From contig JAQFVV010012507.1 in assembly GCA_028023455.1 (NCBI GenBank), positions 2,307,456 to 2,371,455 of the forward strand: a DNA stretch of 64,000 nt. The letters run 5' to 3'. This DNA is from Epiperipatus broadwayi (taxonomy: Eukaryota; Onychophora; Udeonychophora; Euonychophora; Peripatidae). Position 1 is the stretch's first letter. Each line of letters begins with the position of its first letter. The position numbers were made by a program, and so were the translations under genes. A model generated the notes under the pieces. The model was not told where the DNA came from and searched no databases. It saw only the letters and a program-made list of their open reading frames with translations. Positions 1 to 14,589 of this stretch are shown here, piece by piece.

Positions 1-3000
1 TGAGAAAAGATATCATTAATAACATTCATTGAGAGAGTGTAATGATAAATATTATTCAAATTGCAAAGTTTTTATGATATTTTAATAATATGAATATCTA
101 GATGAGTTAACTCTGGAAATGTATAAAATTTAAAATTTGTCATTTGTTAATTCCAAGGTATTTAGTGTTAAAAAAAAAAAAAAAAAGGAAGAAAACTGAG
201 TCTAAGGAAGAGGTTATAACTTGTCCTTCAATTGATGATATATTTCTGGTATTATATTTTCTTCATGATTAATAAATTATATTCGGTAACTAGATGACTG
301 CCAATATGCTGTGGGTATACATTTTACTACCTAGCATATACATATATTGTAACTAGGAGGACTATATTAAGGCTTAAAAATGGTATTAAAAAACCAAGAC
401 AAAAGTTCTAGTATTATTTATTATTTAAGAAACTTACATAAAATATGGTTAATAAAAGGTTATGATTGGCATTGAATATGGATAAATAATCTTGTCAATA
501 CATGGTGTGTGTGCATATATGATAAATAAATAATTAAATAAAAATTACCCATCGATATTTCAGTAATTTATTATATAAAAATCAATATTATTATTGTTTA
601 GAATAAATAATATAAAGGATTAATATGTTTATTCTTGGTTGTTAATAATTATTGTTACAATTTATAAAATATTCCTTGTATTTTTTACTTATATGAACAA
701 GATGATTTTAAAAGAACCATAGACTGAACATGGAAAAATGATTAGAAAGTTTTTTGAAATGATTATCTGATTGGGGAAAAGAGCATAATTGTTGAATAAA
801 AATAACAGAGGAGACAAATGTTAAGCTGAGATACAACTAGAAATAAATTGTCTACAAATTTCCTGATTTAAAAACTTAACTGTGGATTAATTATATATTT
901 TAATAGCTCATATCTAAAACATGGATATCTAAGATACTAAGATTGAGGGAAAGGTCATTTCCTCATTTGCTACTATTTTCCCAAGGAATTAGATGAAAAG
1001 TTTAGCATGGAATAAATGAATTGTACTTACACATATCTCTTCTCAAAATTCATGGATATATTATAGTTTATGTATTTGTCAATCAATTAAGAAGCAAAAT
1101 AGGATATACAAAAAATATTGTTCACAAATTATCTGATATTCAAAGGACAATTGATAATTATTATTCAATATTGCACCATTTAGGTTAAGTGAATAAAAAA
1201 TTGTAATATTATATTGTTTACTGTATTAATTCTTTTACATATCATTTTACAAAACCCTAAATATTCAATTGTTTTTAATAAGTCATTTTAAAACTTTTTA
1301 TGTTCTTTTTTTTTTCTTTATACTTTGTCTTGTCTCAGTAGAAAATTTATTGCTAAATTTCTGCTTTTCTATACCATCAGTTCTTATCAATTTTAATCAA
1401 ATAGGAACCATCTCTTTTAAAGTTTGTTAATACTTAAAAATAGTTTGCCACTTCTAATTTATATCATTGGAGCATGCAATGATAAACATTTTGCTGTTAT
1501 AAATCTAGTTCCATTTGTATTAAATTTAATCAATTGTCTTACATTACTGAATTAACATCATTTGTGTCTACTAAAGATAATTAATTGATTAGTGGCTTAA
1601 TGCAAGATATTGATTAAATTTAATAAAGAGAGTGATAGAACATTTATATAAGGCATCTAGAATTAATATATATAAGAAATTTTGTTGTTTAATTATTCTT
1701 TTACATATTTTCATAAATAGGAAATTCACAAGAGTATTAAAATAAATACTTTAAGATTGTTCTTGTAAAGATTATTTTTCATTTACAGATATCTTATAAA
1801 AATTATTTAAACTTAAATAGACTCAGACCTTAATAGCATCTCCATAAAGTAATAGTGCAAACTTGCAAACAGAATTGGTATGAATTTTGTCTGCTAAATG
1901 ATGTAATGCAATATAATTGATTAAATTTAATATGGATGACATTAGAAGCTTTGCATAAGCTTTTTGAATTATTTAAATATTTACTCATCTGTGTATGCAT
2001 ATAAATATTTTTTTAAATCCCGGTACTGTATATTTGTATAATTTCCATGTATTATTTAATAACAAGTCACTGTGTATGTTTATATAATATTGTAATAGAC
2101 TAACAAATCTACTGGTGTTATGACTATAGAGAAATTTGCATGATGTTATCTGATTTAATATACATTCTTAATATTTTTTTTGTATTTTGTTATCTTCATA
2201 TATAATATGCTTTATATTATGTTCACAGTTTATTTTTATTCAATATCTATAAAGAATATAAATCTAACTGATTTTGTAACATATCTTTTCACAGTGCTTT
2301 TTTTTTTGTAGTTTTGACTATATATGTATGTATTATAACATCTTTAGCTTTCTGTTTTGTGTACTAACGAATTTTGTTTTTGTTATTAGAATATTTTTGT
2401 ATTGTTTATTAAATAAACAAAATTATTAATACGTGTATTTGTTTATGCATTTCTATAATCATGCATTCTGATATTTTATATATTTTTTAGAATATATTTT
2501 TGTCCAATTGCTTTTTTTTTAAATTTTTATTATTACATCTATTATTACTATTATTATTATTATTATTATAAGATTTTTTATCATAAATTAATTTATGATT
2601 ATAAATATTATACATATATATAATCACAAAATTTTTTTTTGTTTGTTTGTAATTTTCATTTAAATCAAAAACGAGCCAATGATTTTTATATTTAAAATTT
2701 GTAATTGTTGCTAATTTTTTAATATAATAATTGTAACGAATCTCTTCATGCTATTTTCTCTGATATTTTTAAAAATTATAAGATGGTTGTTTTGATGCTG
2801 TAAGCAAAAGGTGATTTTGCTTAAACTTTCAAAATAAATATTTTATATTAGTTTAACTGAAATCTAAAAGTAATTATACATATATGTTACTATACTTATA
2901 AGGGTGTTTAAATAGAAATACTGTTTTCTACTTTATTGTGTAAATTATTTATAGGGTGTAATATGTATAGGGGGATATTTTTGTACAAGTTTAACTTTAG

Positions 3001-3467
3001 TCTATTTCATTCTTAAATATAGATAATTAATTTCTTTATAAATTACTTGATACATAATCAGCAGATGAGTCTGAAATTAACTGACAAAATGGATTAAATC
3101 TGAAAAGCAAAGCACAATTTTAAAAATTAATGACTACATATGACATTGTTTTTTTTTATTGGTTATATTTTGTGCTATGAAGAGTAACTTATTGCATTAT
3201 ACTAATCAATTAATATATAAAAGCGAATTGATTTAAAAAAATAGTTTGCCTTTGATTTCACACTTTATTTCAAAACAAAATCTACTATCAGAATAATATT
3301 ATTTATATGAATAACATCAAATGTTATGAAAGTTTCTTACTAGGAAATTATATCTTCAAGCATATTGCAATCTATTTATTGCTATACCATATGCCAATTA
3401 GTTGACAAATAGCTCATCTAAGTGTATAAAAATACATTTCAAATTATAGCACAATGTTGTCTCTCTG

Positions 3468-3526
<59 letters not shown>

Positions 3527-5840
3527 AGGCGTAAGAAAATACCTGTACTTAACTTTTAAGTCAATTTATTATGAGAAATAAAATTAAATATATAAATGTT
3601 ATGAAAAGTGCTATATTGAGAAATTTTTAAAAGTAATATTTGTCATAAACATTTTAATTTTTTTTATAAACGAGTTACTGTCAAATTAAAAATACATAAT
3701 TTATTTATAAACATATATTTCAGAAAATAATATAACAATTAAATAAAAATAATTCATTAATAATCCAAAAAAAAATTGAAAGTGAAAATTGTAACTATTC
3801 ACAGTGGATTATAGTCGGTTTTTTATGTGTATTGATATATATATATATTGTACCAGCATACATTACTCACACACATATAATCAACATATGTATACATTAT
3901 ATTTTTATTTCTATTATATTTATGAAAATAAATATAATATATAGTAAATTAGTATTTTTTATTCTTTAAAATGAAAAATCATTGTTGAAATGCTAATTCA
4001 TTAATAGAGACAATTGCCAAGGTGATGACCTGTAAGTTCACATGCAATTTATCGAATTAAAGGGAAAAGAAATTAACTTAATGATTTAATATAGAATTGT
4101 AATATCACAATATATAATATAATATGCTTTAGCAAGTTCGTGCAACAATAAATAGAAAAAAATCAATTTTTTATTAGAAGATTAAAGATTGTATTTTTTC
4201 AGTAATATCCTCACAAGGATTTATACTGTGTTCAATTTAAAGAACAGTGTATAGGATAAAATCCATATTTTTGAGTGATTTAATAAGAAAGATTATTAGA
4301 ATAAATTTTTAATATTTCTTAAAGAGAAGTAATTTCTAAAATTACTTAATTTGGAGTTCTAAATATAAAGATCGTTTTAAAAAAAAAAAAACATTTTTAA
4401 TAATAACTTCAAATAGATGAAATTAATGAACTTTACATTATAAAAAAATGCAAAGTGAATAGAACACCAATTTTATTGTAGGATATATAAAATGTGCTTG
4501 TCTAGTCAAATATATATATATATGAATAACAACTTTTTCCAAATGCCTTTAAAATTATATCTAAGTTATATCTTCGAAATGGAATTATAATTGTTAATAA
4601 AAGAACTCTGTATAAAAGAAGATGCTATCTACATGCAAGGAGAAAACTAAACGTCAACTTGAGATCTCATATTATCTTTTTCAATGCATAACAACTAAGG
4701 AATAAAGAATTATATCTTTGAAGGATTTTCATTCGTGAATTCCAGGAATATCTATGACTATTGCATTAACTTTTATAAATACCATTTTTAATTTTTAAAA
4801 ATTATAATTGATGAACATTAAAATCTCATTTCCTTTATCATTTATTTCATTTCATTAAAGAAATGAATAAGAAGATAAGATTAATAATTTAAAATATTTT
4901 TTATACATTTAATAAAAATTTAAATATGGGATAAGAAATATTAACATGGGAAAGGTATATAAATATAGAAGGGATAGAATGAACTTAGAGATAAGAAATT
5001 AAATTATTTTTAAATTTACATTATTATTATTATTTTTGTGACATGACACTACTTTGTTTGTACTAATTTAAATAGTCTAATAACCATTGTTTATTATAGT
5101 TGGATAAATGATTAACATTGGTATTATATATATATTATAATTAATAATCATAATTATATAGAATCATTTTAACTGATAAAAACGTTATATACAAATAATT
5201 AGATTATTATTTGTCTAATCTAATTATATAATAGTTTTAATATAGTAGTCTTAATATTTAGAAATATATATTTTATATAAATTATAAAATCATGTAGTGT
5301 TATAAATTAAAAAAATATATCTACCTTGGGTAAATAGAATGTATTTATATTTAAAATATAAGGTAGTATATATATAAATAATTCTTATATATTATAAAGT
5401 TTTAAGTTATTTATTTGTTAAATAAATAATTATTATGTTTTATATTAAAATAAATGAAGTCTTTATTTTATTTTATTTATTTATTTGATTTTATAAGATA
5501 AGAACAAACATTTAATATAATAATCTTTATTGATTATTATATTAATTTTATGAAACCCATTTTAAAGGGTTAGTGAGATTTATTATTATTACTCTAGTAT
5601 ATTGATAGGAACTCCTGAAGAGAGTCAATTGTTAAATTTCCCTGAGCTTGAAATCTGAGCATAACGGTTAAATCAATGAAGGTGAAGATTGATTTGATGT
5701 GGTTTAGATATAATTTATAATAAATAAAAAATATTTATTTGGAAAATAATAAATTATTTATTTGGAATAGATATAGTTTTATATTAAAATTAATCACATC
5801 ATTCATAGCATTCTATATGACGATCTTAAATCTGACTATA
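1..5840. other. AT-rich stretch without recognisable gene
   Basis: I see no exon, RNA gene or recognisable transposon protein here. The sequence is almost entirely A/T, with many short A or T runs and stop codons in every frame. Local items are a TA dinucleotide array near 3.5 kb and small imperfect hairpins around 5.1-5.3 kb. It may be intergenic DNA or a long upstream intron of the PTPN13-like gene; the sequence does not decide between these. Confidence 0.6.
3470..3522. repeat. (TA)n microsatellite, about 26 units
   Basis: An uninterrupted TA dinucleotide run of just over 50 bp. Similar shorter runs occur many times in the window. Confidence 0.97.
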
Positions 5841-5892
5841 GTGAGATGCGACTGCCTTAACTTATCTCGTTGAGAGGGTGCGTATCGTTACA

Positions 5893-7353
5893 ATATACAC
5901 CTTTACCCCGCTTAGCGATGGCAATTGGTCCTCCAAAACTCCTCATTAAGCAAGAATATCGTACACAAAATATGTAATTATAATGGGGGTCTATGGGAAA
6001 AAAATTGGTCGGTTCCAGTGATGTAAAATATCCACATTGATTTCCAAGCTCAAAGATTTTCTTAATTTTTTCATGACAATGATGACTAAATATGGTATCT
6101 AAAAAGAAAAGTTTTATATCACTAGGAAAAAAAATGCATATTTTCACTTTAAAAAGTACAGAACAGCAAAAAGAAAGAGAAAGTGAAACTAAATTTGAAT
6201 TTAAAAGTTTTTATATTCTTCCACAGAAGTTTTCATCGTAATGAAAAAAAATCCATACTGAAGTGTTTTTTTTTTTAAATTTCTATTAAAAAAATCAACT
6301 TATTTTAAAAGTAAAAAATCTAACTTCTAATTTTCTAAAACAGACAGCTAGGTTTATTTTTCTTACTGTATATTTTTAGTAATGTAATAATCCCCCCCCC
6401 CCCGTTCGAGTAGAAAGATTATTAATTAAATGCAACCTGTTTTTCTTTTTAAACTTTTCTAATTCGACATTTGCGTTTTAAAATGTTTTTCTTTTGATTT
6501 GAATCATCTTGAGTGTAAACAATATGTTTATTAACGGAGTTACAAAATCAATAACTATTTTTACATAATTATCCAGGTGTTCTAAAAAGAATATATCATA
6601 TTTAAGAAACACACACACAGTTTAATATTCATATTTACTGTTTTCCTGAAAGTTTGTGATGATAGTATTTTATTTGTCTTGTACTGTATTTATATATTGG
6701 AGTATTTGTATACAGTATTATCAACAAATTAAAAATTCTTCCCTTTTTCTTTTCAAAAACTTTATTTTCTTATCTCAATACTGAACATCTCCCACTGCTA
6801 TATTTTATTACTCTTTCTTTTACATTATTTAATTACAAATCAACGTTGAAGTTTTGTATTATATATATACTGTATATGTTCAGTATTGAGATAAGAAAAT
6901 AAAGTTTTTGAAAAGAAAAATGAGAAGGATTTTTAATTTGTTGATATTATTGTAGAACATATATAGGTATTTTAAAAGAAAAAGTGGATGAACATTTGCT
7001 GTGTTATTTATTATATATGATGTATACAGTATTATAGATTCAGTAATTATAGATATTTGAAGTGTTTTATGAATAAAATATTGTATGTGTATACAATTAC
7101 AGCAAAGTCATTACCTTTATACATATTACAATAATATACTTTTGCTTTTGGGTAAAATGAATTTAATATAGCTATCTCTGACATCATCAGTGACGCAAAG
7201 TTCAAGATGGCTGCCAATTTTTTTTTTTTAATTTTTCCCGATCGTTATAGCGAATAATCCATTGTACATCGAAGTAGTGGGTACAAATTGATGATGATCG
7301 CTATTGTGAAATATCGCTAAGTAGACAATCGCTAAGCAGGGTAAAGGTGTATA
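5893..7353. mobile_element. Non-autonomous DNA transposon relic with outward-facing inverted termini (Tigger-like)
   Basis: A 26-bp segment at 5893-5918 (minus strand) recurs inverted at 7328-7353 with one mismatch. Both copies contain the core CGCTAAGC followed by GGGTAAAGGTGTATA, and both point outward. Inside the right end are further short repeats of ATCGCTA and a TCGTTATAGCGAA motif. Inside the left end is a GC-richer block (5860-6100) that is open on the minus strand for 96 codons but resembles no protein I know. This layout fits a decayed pogo/Tigger-type element that has lost its transposase; the family assignment is inference from motif style. A separate palindrome lies inside at 6719-6946. 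Confidence 0.5.
6719..6946. mobile_element. Palindromic MITE, arms about 70 bp
   Basis: The left arm at 6719-6788 (containing ATCAACAAATTAAAAAT and TCTCAATACTGAACAT) is repeated as its reverse complement at 6876-6946, with only a few mismatches or indels. The loop is about 87 bp. There is no coding potential. Arms of this length around a short loop are typical of miniature inverted-repeat transposable elements. It lies inside the larger inverted-terminus element at 5893-7353, so it is either its core or a nested insertion. Confidence 0.75.
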
Positions 7354-7929
7354 TGTATATTTCGAAGATATACTTTATGAATGGTATCAATAAATGATAT
7401 TTGACACCTATAATTTACTGAACTTTCACTTAAGTTACCATTTATTTTATATTGGATTTATTATGACTACATAGTTAATTACATCTCAATTTATAAAAAA
7501 AAAAATCTAAAATCAAATAAATTTAATATTATAAATATATCCATTCAATGTTTATGATGTAAGTCCCATAAAATTACCGCAAAACTTTTGAAGTTTTAGT
7601 AGAGTAAATGGCAGCTGTTGTGATGTGAATCAACTTGAAATTTTGAGGTAAACATAAAACAAACTTGATCAAAATAAAATATTTTTTACTATTTGCAGTA
7701 GTATAACTTCAAAGTATATATTTACCTAACTGCTTTATATATAGATAATGCATTATAAATATGAATTCATTATTATTACTTTAGTTCAAAACATAACATA
7801 CTGTATGATAGTTTTGGTCTGATTATTTTTTTTATTATGTTCATCTATATTTAGATCCACATAGTTTTTTAATTGAAGGGCATTTTATTTGTGTGTGTGT
7901 GTATGTATGTATATATATTTCACGTTTAT

Positions 7930-7995
7930 TGTTAAAGGAGATTGCCTTGACAGTAGTTTGAAATTGTTGATTGTTATTGATATTGGGATTGTCTA
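7930..7995. mobile_element. Truncated copy of a short TA-flanked MITE family
   Basis: This matches the right half of the intact 102-bp element at 10838-10939. Shared pieces are a GTTAAAGGAG-type left part, TTGATTGTTATTGATATTGG and the terminus GGGATTGTC followed by TA. The left terminus is missing. Like the intact copy, it lies directly beside the 3' end of a minus-strand RTE LINE. Confidence 0.6.
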
Positions 7996-8009
7996 GATGA
8001 GATATACAT

Positions 8010-10130
8010 ATATATATATATCAAAGCCATTCTTTTCAACCATTATCAATTCACTGCAAGATGGTCAGTCCAAGTATAATCTAGTTTCTCCAAGCTATAA
8101 CCCATCTTCTTGCATTACAACAATACACTTCCTTATTTTATCATCCATTTTAGGTCTCTTTTACAATTTGTAGGATCTATTTTAAAAGTTCAAACTGTCC
8201 ATTTATTATCATCTGTACTCTTTAATCTGTAATTTTTTCAATGATGTCAGTGATAATACCTGCTTTTTTCCTATGTATTTCATTTTCAAATTTTTCTCAT
8301 TATTACTAATATCATCTACCAATACTTTGTTGAATGGTCTGAAATTTCTGTCTTGATCTTCTGTTGAGTGCCCAAGTCTCTGGTTTATAAATAATAATTG
8401 GTAAAGCATGCCTATTAAAAAACTTCCTTTTCAAAAACGTATTTTCTTTATTATAAAGCTACTTTTATCAGAACAATTCCATCTAGTTTTTACTCTTTGA
8501 TTAATTTATATTTATTGTTTGGATCTATATTAACAATCTCACCAAAATATTTGTAGTTCTTACTCTTTGTTAACATTTATCTTTAGTGCTAGTTTTTTAT
8601 TCTCATCTGATAACTCTTACGCCATTTCTAAAATTCTGGAGCACTTTTTTTTTAAAAGAAAACAACCACATCATCTTAAAAATCTAGAAATAATCACTTT
8701 TTATATGTACTCCTTTTGTTTTTCATTTTAATCCAAAAGGTTTTGAAGATCCTCATATAATATTTTCCAATATTATTATTATTAGGATTGCCATGTAATC
8801 TAATTACTGCTATTGAGTTTTGGTAAATATTTTTTTGGAATATGACAATATCCTGAGTCTAATATCTTGATAGTTCAGTCCTTTAGTCACTTTAAAAATG
8901 TTAAAGTCATCTACATTTTAAAATTTTATAAATTCAAAGCATAATGGCCACTCACATTTAACAATCTTTTTTATAATTTTTTGTAATAATGGACTGTGCT
9001 AAAACTGGTTTAAATCTAGCTTATTCTTTTGAATCTAAAGCTTACTGTAGACAAATTGCAATTAACTGAGTAATGTCTTCTTTATGACCTTTCTTAAATA
9101 TCAATATTAGTATTGCATTCTTTCAATCATCTGATATGTCTTTATCATTTTTATGTATTTTTCTCAATAATTTTCTTATTTGTCAGGTACTTCTTTTAAA
9201 ATGTCAATAACAATTACATAATTTCTTGGTCATTTTCTTTTTTTTATAGATTTAATTGCATATCTCACTTCTTCATTTAAAATGGTTAGCAATTGAAATG
9301 TAGTAATTATAGTTGTTACTTTCGTTTGTTAGTTCTTATTACTATGCAATTTGTGTAGAACTCTTTTACATATTTCATGATGTCATCTCTCTTTTTAGTA
9401 ATAAGTCTATCTTCTTATTACTGAAAAAATGTCTTTAAAATAACATTGTTTTTGCATACTTTTGAAACTTACTTTCTTCTATAGCTCTTCTTGCCAATTC
9501 ACAATTTTATTTACTTTTTATTAACTTTTTAAATTTTCTGACAAATTTCTGCTTTTTTGCAGTATTGTTCTTGCAGTTCTTAAAGTATCATTTATTTTAT
9601 TATTCCATCATTTCTAAATTATCTCCAAAATCTGTTAATATTTTTAAATAATTTGCAATTATTAATTTAAATTTATTTGAGTGTTTCTGAAGACTAAGAA
9701 TATTAAATGTTAATACTGTCTTTTGTAATAGTTCTTATATCTAGTTTTCTATTAACATATATCTTACATTTCAGTGATTGATAATTATTTTCTATCTATA
9801 TTTAATATATTAAGAACATTACAATCTTGAAATAGACAAAATATAATCCATTTCTGCTGCACCTTAATTTGGATGTTTTCCTGTCAATTTCCAATTTAAT
9901 ATTTGGCGAGGGGGTTGTAATACATAGTTGTTTTTTTTCCATAAAATATGTATCATCTCTTATGTTACTATAATCAAATTTATTTGCAGTACTTTCATCT
10001 TTCATTTTCTTACCAACTCTAGCAATAAAGTCTTACATAGCAATTTTAAATATTATTTACTGTAATCAAAATCATTTTGTATATCCATTTAAAAATTCCG
10101 TTCCTTATCACAGTGAAAACATTACAGAAT
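8010..10130 (-). mobile_element. RTE-clade LINE relic, copy A (longest, includes endonuclease remnant)
   Basis: The minus strand carries a heavily decayed LINE. Its 3' end (about 8010-8100) shares the ATTATCAAT...CACTGCA(A/G)GATGG signature with copies B, C, D and E. Further in, the 8.2-8.4 kb segment (FINQRLGHSTEDQDRNFRPF on the minus strand) aligns with the post-RT region seen better in copy B. At 9802-10005 a minus-strand piece reads NIRDDTYFMEKKQ then NIKLEIDRKTSKLR. That fits the APE-endonuclease segment of RTE proteins, which usually reads NT-F then a W-TW-SP--K--IDYI pattern. Stops and frameshifts are frequent, so it is inactive. Confidence 0.65.
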
Positions 10131-10835
10131 AAATTAATTTATCTCTATTAGATACCGTCTACTAAGTTGAACAAGTAAGAATACTATTCTATCTGATATG
10201 TTTCTAAATAACACAATATTTTTCCAAATTTTTTTCTTAAGAATTTTCCACTATTTATGCTTCCTATATTGTACCTTTGTTGTGAAGTACACATTCACTT
10301 TTTAAATCAATTTTCTCTTATTCTTTTTTCTAAGTTTCTAATGTGCTGCAATGTCTTACTTAATATTAGACAGTTTTATTCCAATTTATGCATTTTATTT
10401 CATGTGAAAATGATTTGCAGTTGTAGATATCTAAATAAAATGTCATCAGTACTGTTTTTCCTGATGATTTTACACCTTCCTGTCAATAAGATTTATAATG
10501 TAGTTTTATCATAATTATAAATATCTATATGAAGATCATTCACACCATATCTTTCTTTTATTTTCAAGAAATCTCAACAGATATATTTAGGAACTATCAA
10601 TCAATTGACAAGAAACACTGCATATTTCTTGATTCTAACAGTTTCAATGACAAGAATGTTTGGAGTCAACATTAGTAATTTCTCCTTTTCTATTACTTTA
10701 AGCCCTCAAAAGGAAATCAAAATGTTTCCTTTCAATTATAAGAAAACTTTTCGGATTCATATATTTATATATTAAGCATAATAATGTTTAAGGTTAAATG
10801 GATTTGTAAGTAATCATTAAAAATCAGTGAATACA
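10130..10835. other. No recognisable gene between LINE copies
   Basis: AT-rich sequence with an 85-codon + strand open frame at 10257-10514 that has no recognisable domain. It may be the decayed 5' end of LINE copy A or unrelated DNA. Confidence 0.4.
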
Positions 10836-10837
10836 TA

Positions 10838-10939
10838 GACAATCCCATTATCAATAACAACAATCTCAAATTGTTGTTAAAAGGAGGTTGCCTCAACAAA
10901 AGTTTAAGATGGTTGATTGTTATTAATATTGGGATTGTC
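10838..10939. mobile_element. 102-bp palindromic MITE with TA target duplication
   Basis: The element begins GACAATCCCATTATCAATAA and ends with its near reverse complement TTATTAATATTGGGATTGTC. It is flanked on both sides by TA (10836-10837 and 10940-10941). A TA target duplication with short inverted termini is the hallmark of Tc1/mariner-type MITEs. The central part contains GGTTGCCTCAACA, related to GGTTGCCTTGACAG in the 359-bp tandem unit at 33.2 kb. Confidence 0.8.
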
Positions 10940-10974
10940 TAAGTATTGACTAGTTTTTAATAATATATATCATC

Positions 10975-12620
10975 ATAAACCATTATCAATCCACTGCAGG
11001 ATGGTCTCTCCAAGTTCAATCCATCTTTTTCCTATCTTTACCTTCTCTTCTCCACATCAACCATGCACACTTTCTTCTTTCATCCATCCTTCTCACATGT
11101 GGTCTCTTTCTGGGTCTTTTACAATCTCTTGGGATCCGGTTTAAAATTTCAATTATCCATCTATTATCATCTCTTCTAATAATATGTCCAGCCCAACTCC
11201 ACTTCAGTTTTTAATTTTTTCAATGAGGTCAGTAATACCTGTTTGTTCTCTTATCTATACATTACATTTTTGATTCCTTCATGTTACTCCCAACATGCAT
11301 CTCTCCATACTTCTTTGAGTGGCCCGAAGTCTCTGTATTGCTCTTCTATTAAGTGTCCAAGTCTCAGATCCATAAGTAAGAACTGGCAAAACACATTTGT
11401 TAAAAACCTTCCTTTTCAAACACATAGGCATATTTCCTTTTAGTATCAAGTTATTTCTACCAAAAGCACTCCTACCAAGTTTAATTCTATGATTAATTTC
11501 ATCCATTATATTTCCATCTGTATTAATAATCTGACCAAGGTATTTGTAATTGTTAGCTTCTTCTAACTCATCATGATCAATCTTTATTTTAATATTTTGA
11601 AAAAATCTAAACATTACTTTAGTGTTTTTAACATTTATCTTTAGTCCTACTTTCATCTGTTAACTCCTGCAACATTTCCTGTAGCTCTAAAGCATTATTT
11701 GCAAAAAACAACTACATTATCTGTAAAATATAAATGACTTAAATAATCTCCATTTACTTTCACTCCTTTAGCTTCCCATTTTAATCCACAAAATACATAT
11801 TATAGCACTGCTGTAAAAAGTTTTGGAGATTTGTAGTCACCCTGTCTTAACCCTTTTCAATGTTGATTTTCCTACTATCATTATGTAATCTAATTGTTGT
11901 TGCATTTTTATAAATATTCTTTAAAATATGACAATATCCTGGATCTACACCTTCATGATCCAATGCTTTAATCACTGAAGAAATGTTTATAGAATCAAAT
12001 GCCTTTTCATAGTCTACAAATCCTAAGCATAATGCAACTCATATTCATTTGTCCTTTCTATGATTTCTCTCAATACCTGGATATGATCTACTGTACTAAA
12101 ACCACTTTTAAATCCAGCTTGTTCTCTTGGTTGGTGAAAATCCAGTGTTTTCTTTAGAGAAGTTGTAATTATCTTACTAAAAATTTTGTATAAAACTGAT
12201 AAAAGACTGATAGTTCTGTAATTTCTAAAATCTTCTTTATCACCTATATATATATAAAGCAATTCACTACAAACATTTTAAAAAATGCCTATATAAAATT
12301 GAAGATTAATATCCTTTGCTATAGCCATCTTCGGCGTATTCCGCCATCTTAAGTAGCAATACGTTAATATTTAAATATTATTAAACTCTCACACCAGTAA
12401 CGTTCCCACGTGAATTACCTACTTTCCATAAGTTGTGAATATTAACACAATTACACTGTTTATTCGATGCATTAACCTTACTATTTATAAAATAGGACTC
12501 CTTAAATTTTCTTTTCTTCGAATCAATTTTATATAGGCATTTTTTTAAATTTTTGTAGTTTTATTCTAGTGAATTGTTTTATATATATATTAATATTAAT
12601 AAAATTACAAACATATTGTA
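10975..12620 (-). mobile_element. RTE-clade LINE relic, copy B, interrupted by a MITE
   Basis: The minus strand shows the C-terminal half of an RTE reverse transcriptase. At 11279-11656 it reads VGLKINVKNTKVMF, NNYKYLGQIINTDGN, LKRKVFNKCVLPVLTYGSET and TQRSMERCMLGVT, the classic RTE post-palm region. At 12023-12262 it reads DFRNYRTISLLSVLYKIFSK and FHQPREQAGFKSGFSTVDHI, the fingers/palm start. A frameshift and loss separate the two parts, including the stretch that should hold FADD. The 3' end lies near 10975, where TCATCATAAACCATTATCAA marks the family terminus. A 324-bp MITE breaks the copy at 12257, and LINE-like sequence appears to resume near 12585. Confidence 0.85.
12257..12580. mobile_element. 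MITE of about 324 bp inserted into LINE copy B
   Basis: Left end: AAGCAATTCACTAC followed by AAAAAATGCCTATATAAAAT. The right end carries the reverse complement (ATTTTATATAGGCATTTTTT, then CTAGTGAATTG). Both sides are bordered by TATATATATA, consistent with a duplicated TA-rich target. The core (12300-12430) is clearly richer in G+C than its surroundings and contains GCCATCTTCGGCGTATTCCG. There is no coding potential. Because it splits a LINE, it is younger than that LINE. Confidence 0.75.
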
Positions 12621-13130
12621 TTTATGATTAATAAAATATTGTCTATAAATTTTAAATATATATAATTAAAGTAGTTGCATAGACATTTTTAGTGACTAAA
12701 TCTTCAAATGTTACAAGTTTTGTCTAATAAAAACATCATCTTGCACCTTCCCATTATCTTTTCATTAGAATTTTTTTCAGAATAATTGCATTACTATTGA
12801 TGGATATTATTTTTTCCAAGCTCTGATTCTTTAATCAACTTCTTTGCAGTTTGGTTAGCTAGTATTTAAGTAAATTTTATTTTATTAACAATCTTCATTT
12901 GGTTTGTATTATTATCTTTATTTAGTTCAAATCGCTCTAAATTATTTAAAAGATTCTTATTTTTATATTTTATCTGAAGTGACTTTCTTCTAATTATTTT
13001 ATTATCTGTGACAAAAATGTTTGTCATGATTTTTAAATACCCTTTTTTTTAAATAAAAAATGTCAGGTTATCAACTTGTAATATTAATTTTACATATAAT
13101 TTAATAAAATATTGACTGCAATGTTTGAAT
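12620..13130. other. AT-rich spacer, nothing recognised
   Basis: Between LINE copies B and C. No open frame of note, no inverted repeat found by eye. Confidence 0.5.
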
Positions 13131-13134
13131 TAAT

Positions 13135-14585
<1,451 letters not shown>

Positions 14586-14589
14586 TTAG

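Noticed and set aside
5857-6147. 96-codon minus-strand open frame
   Set aside because: It lies in the terminal region of a DNA transposon relic and resembles no protein; its end coincides with the repeat boundary.
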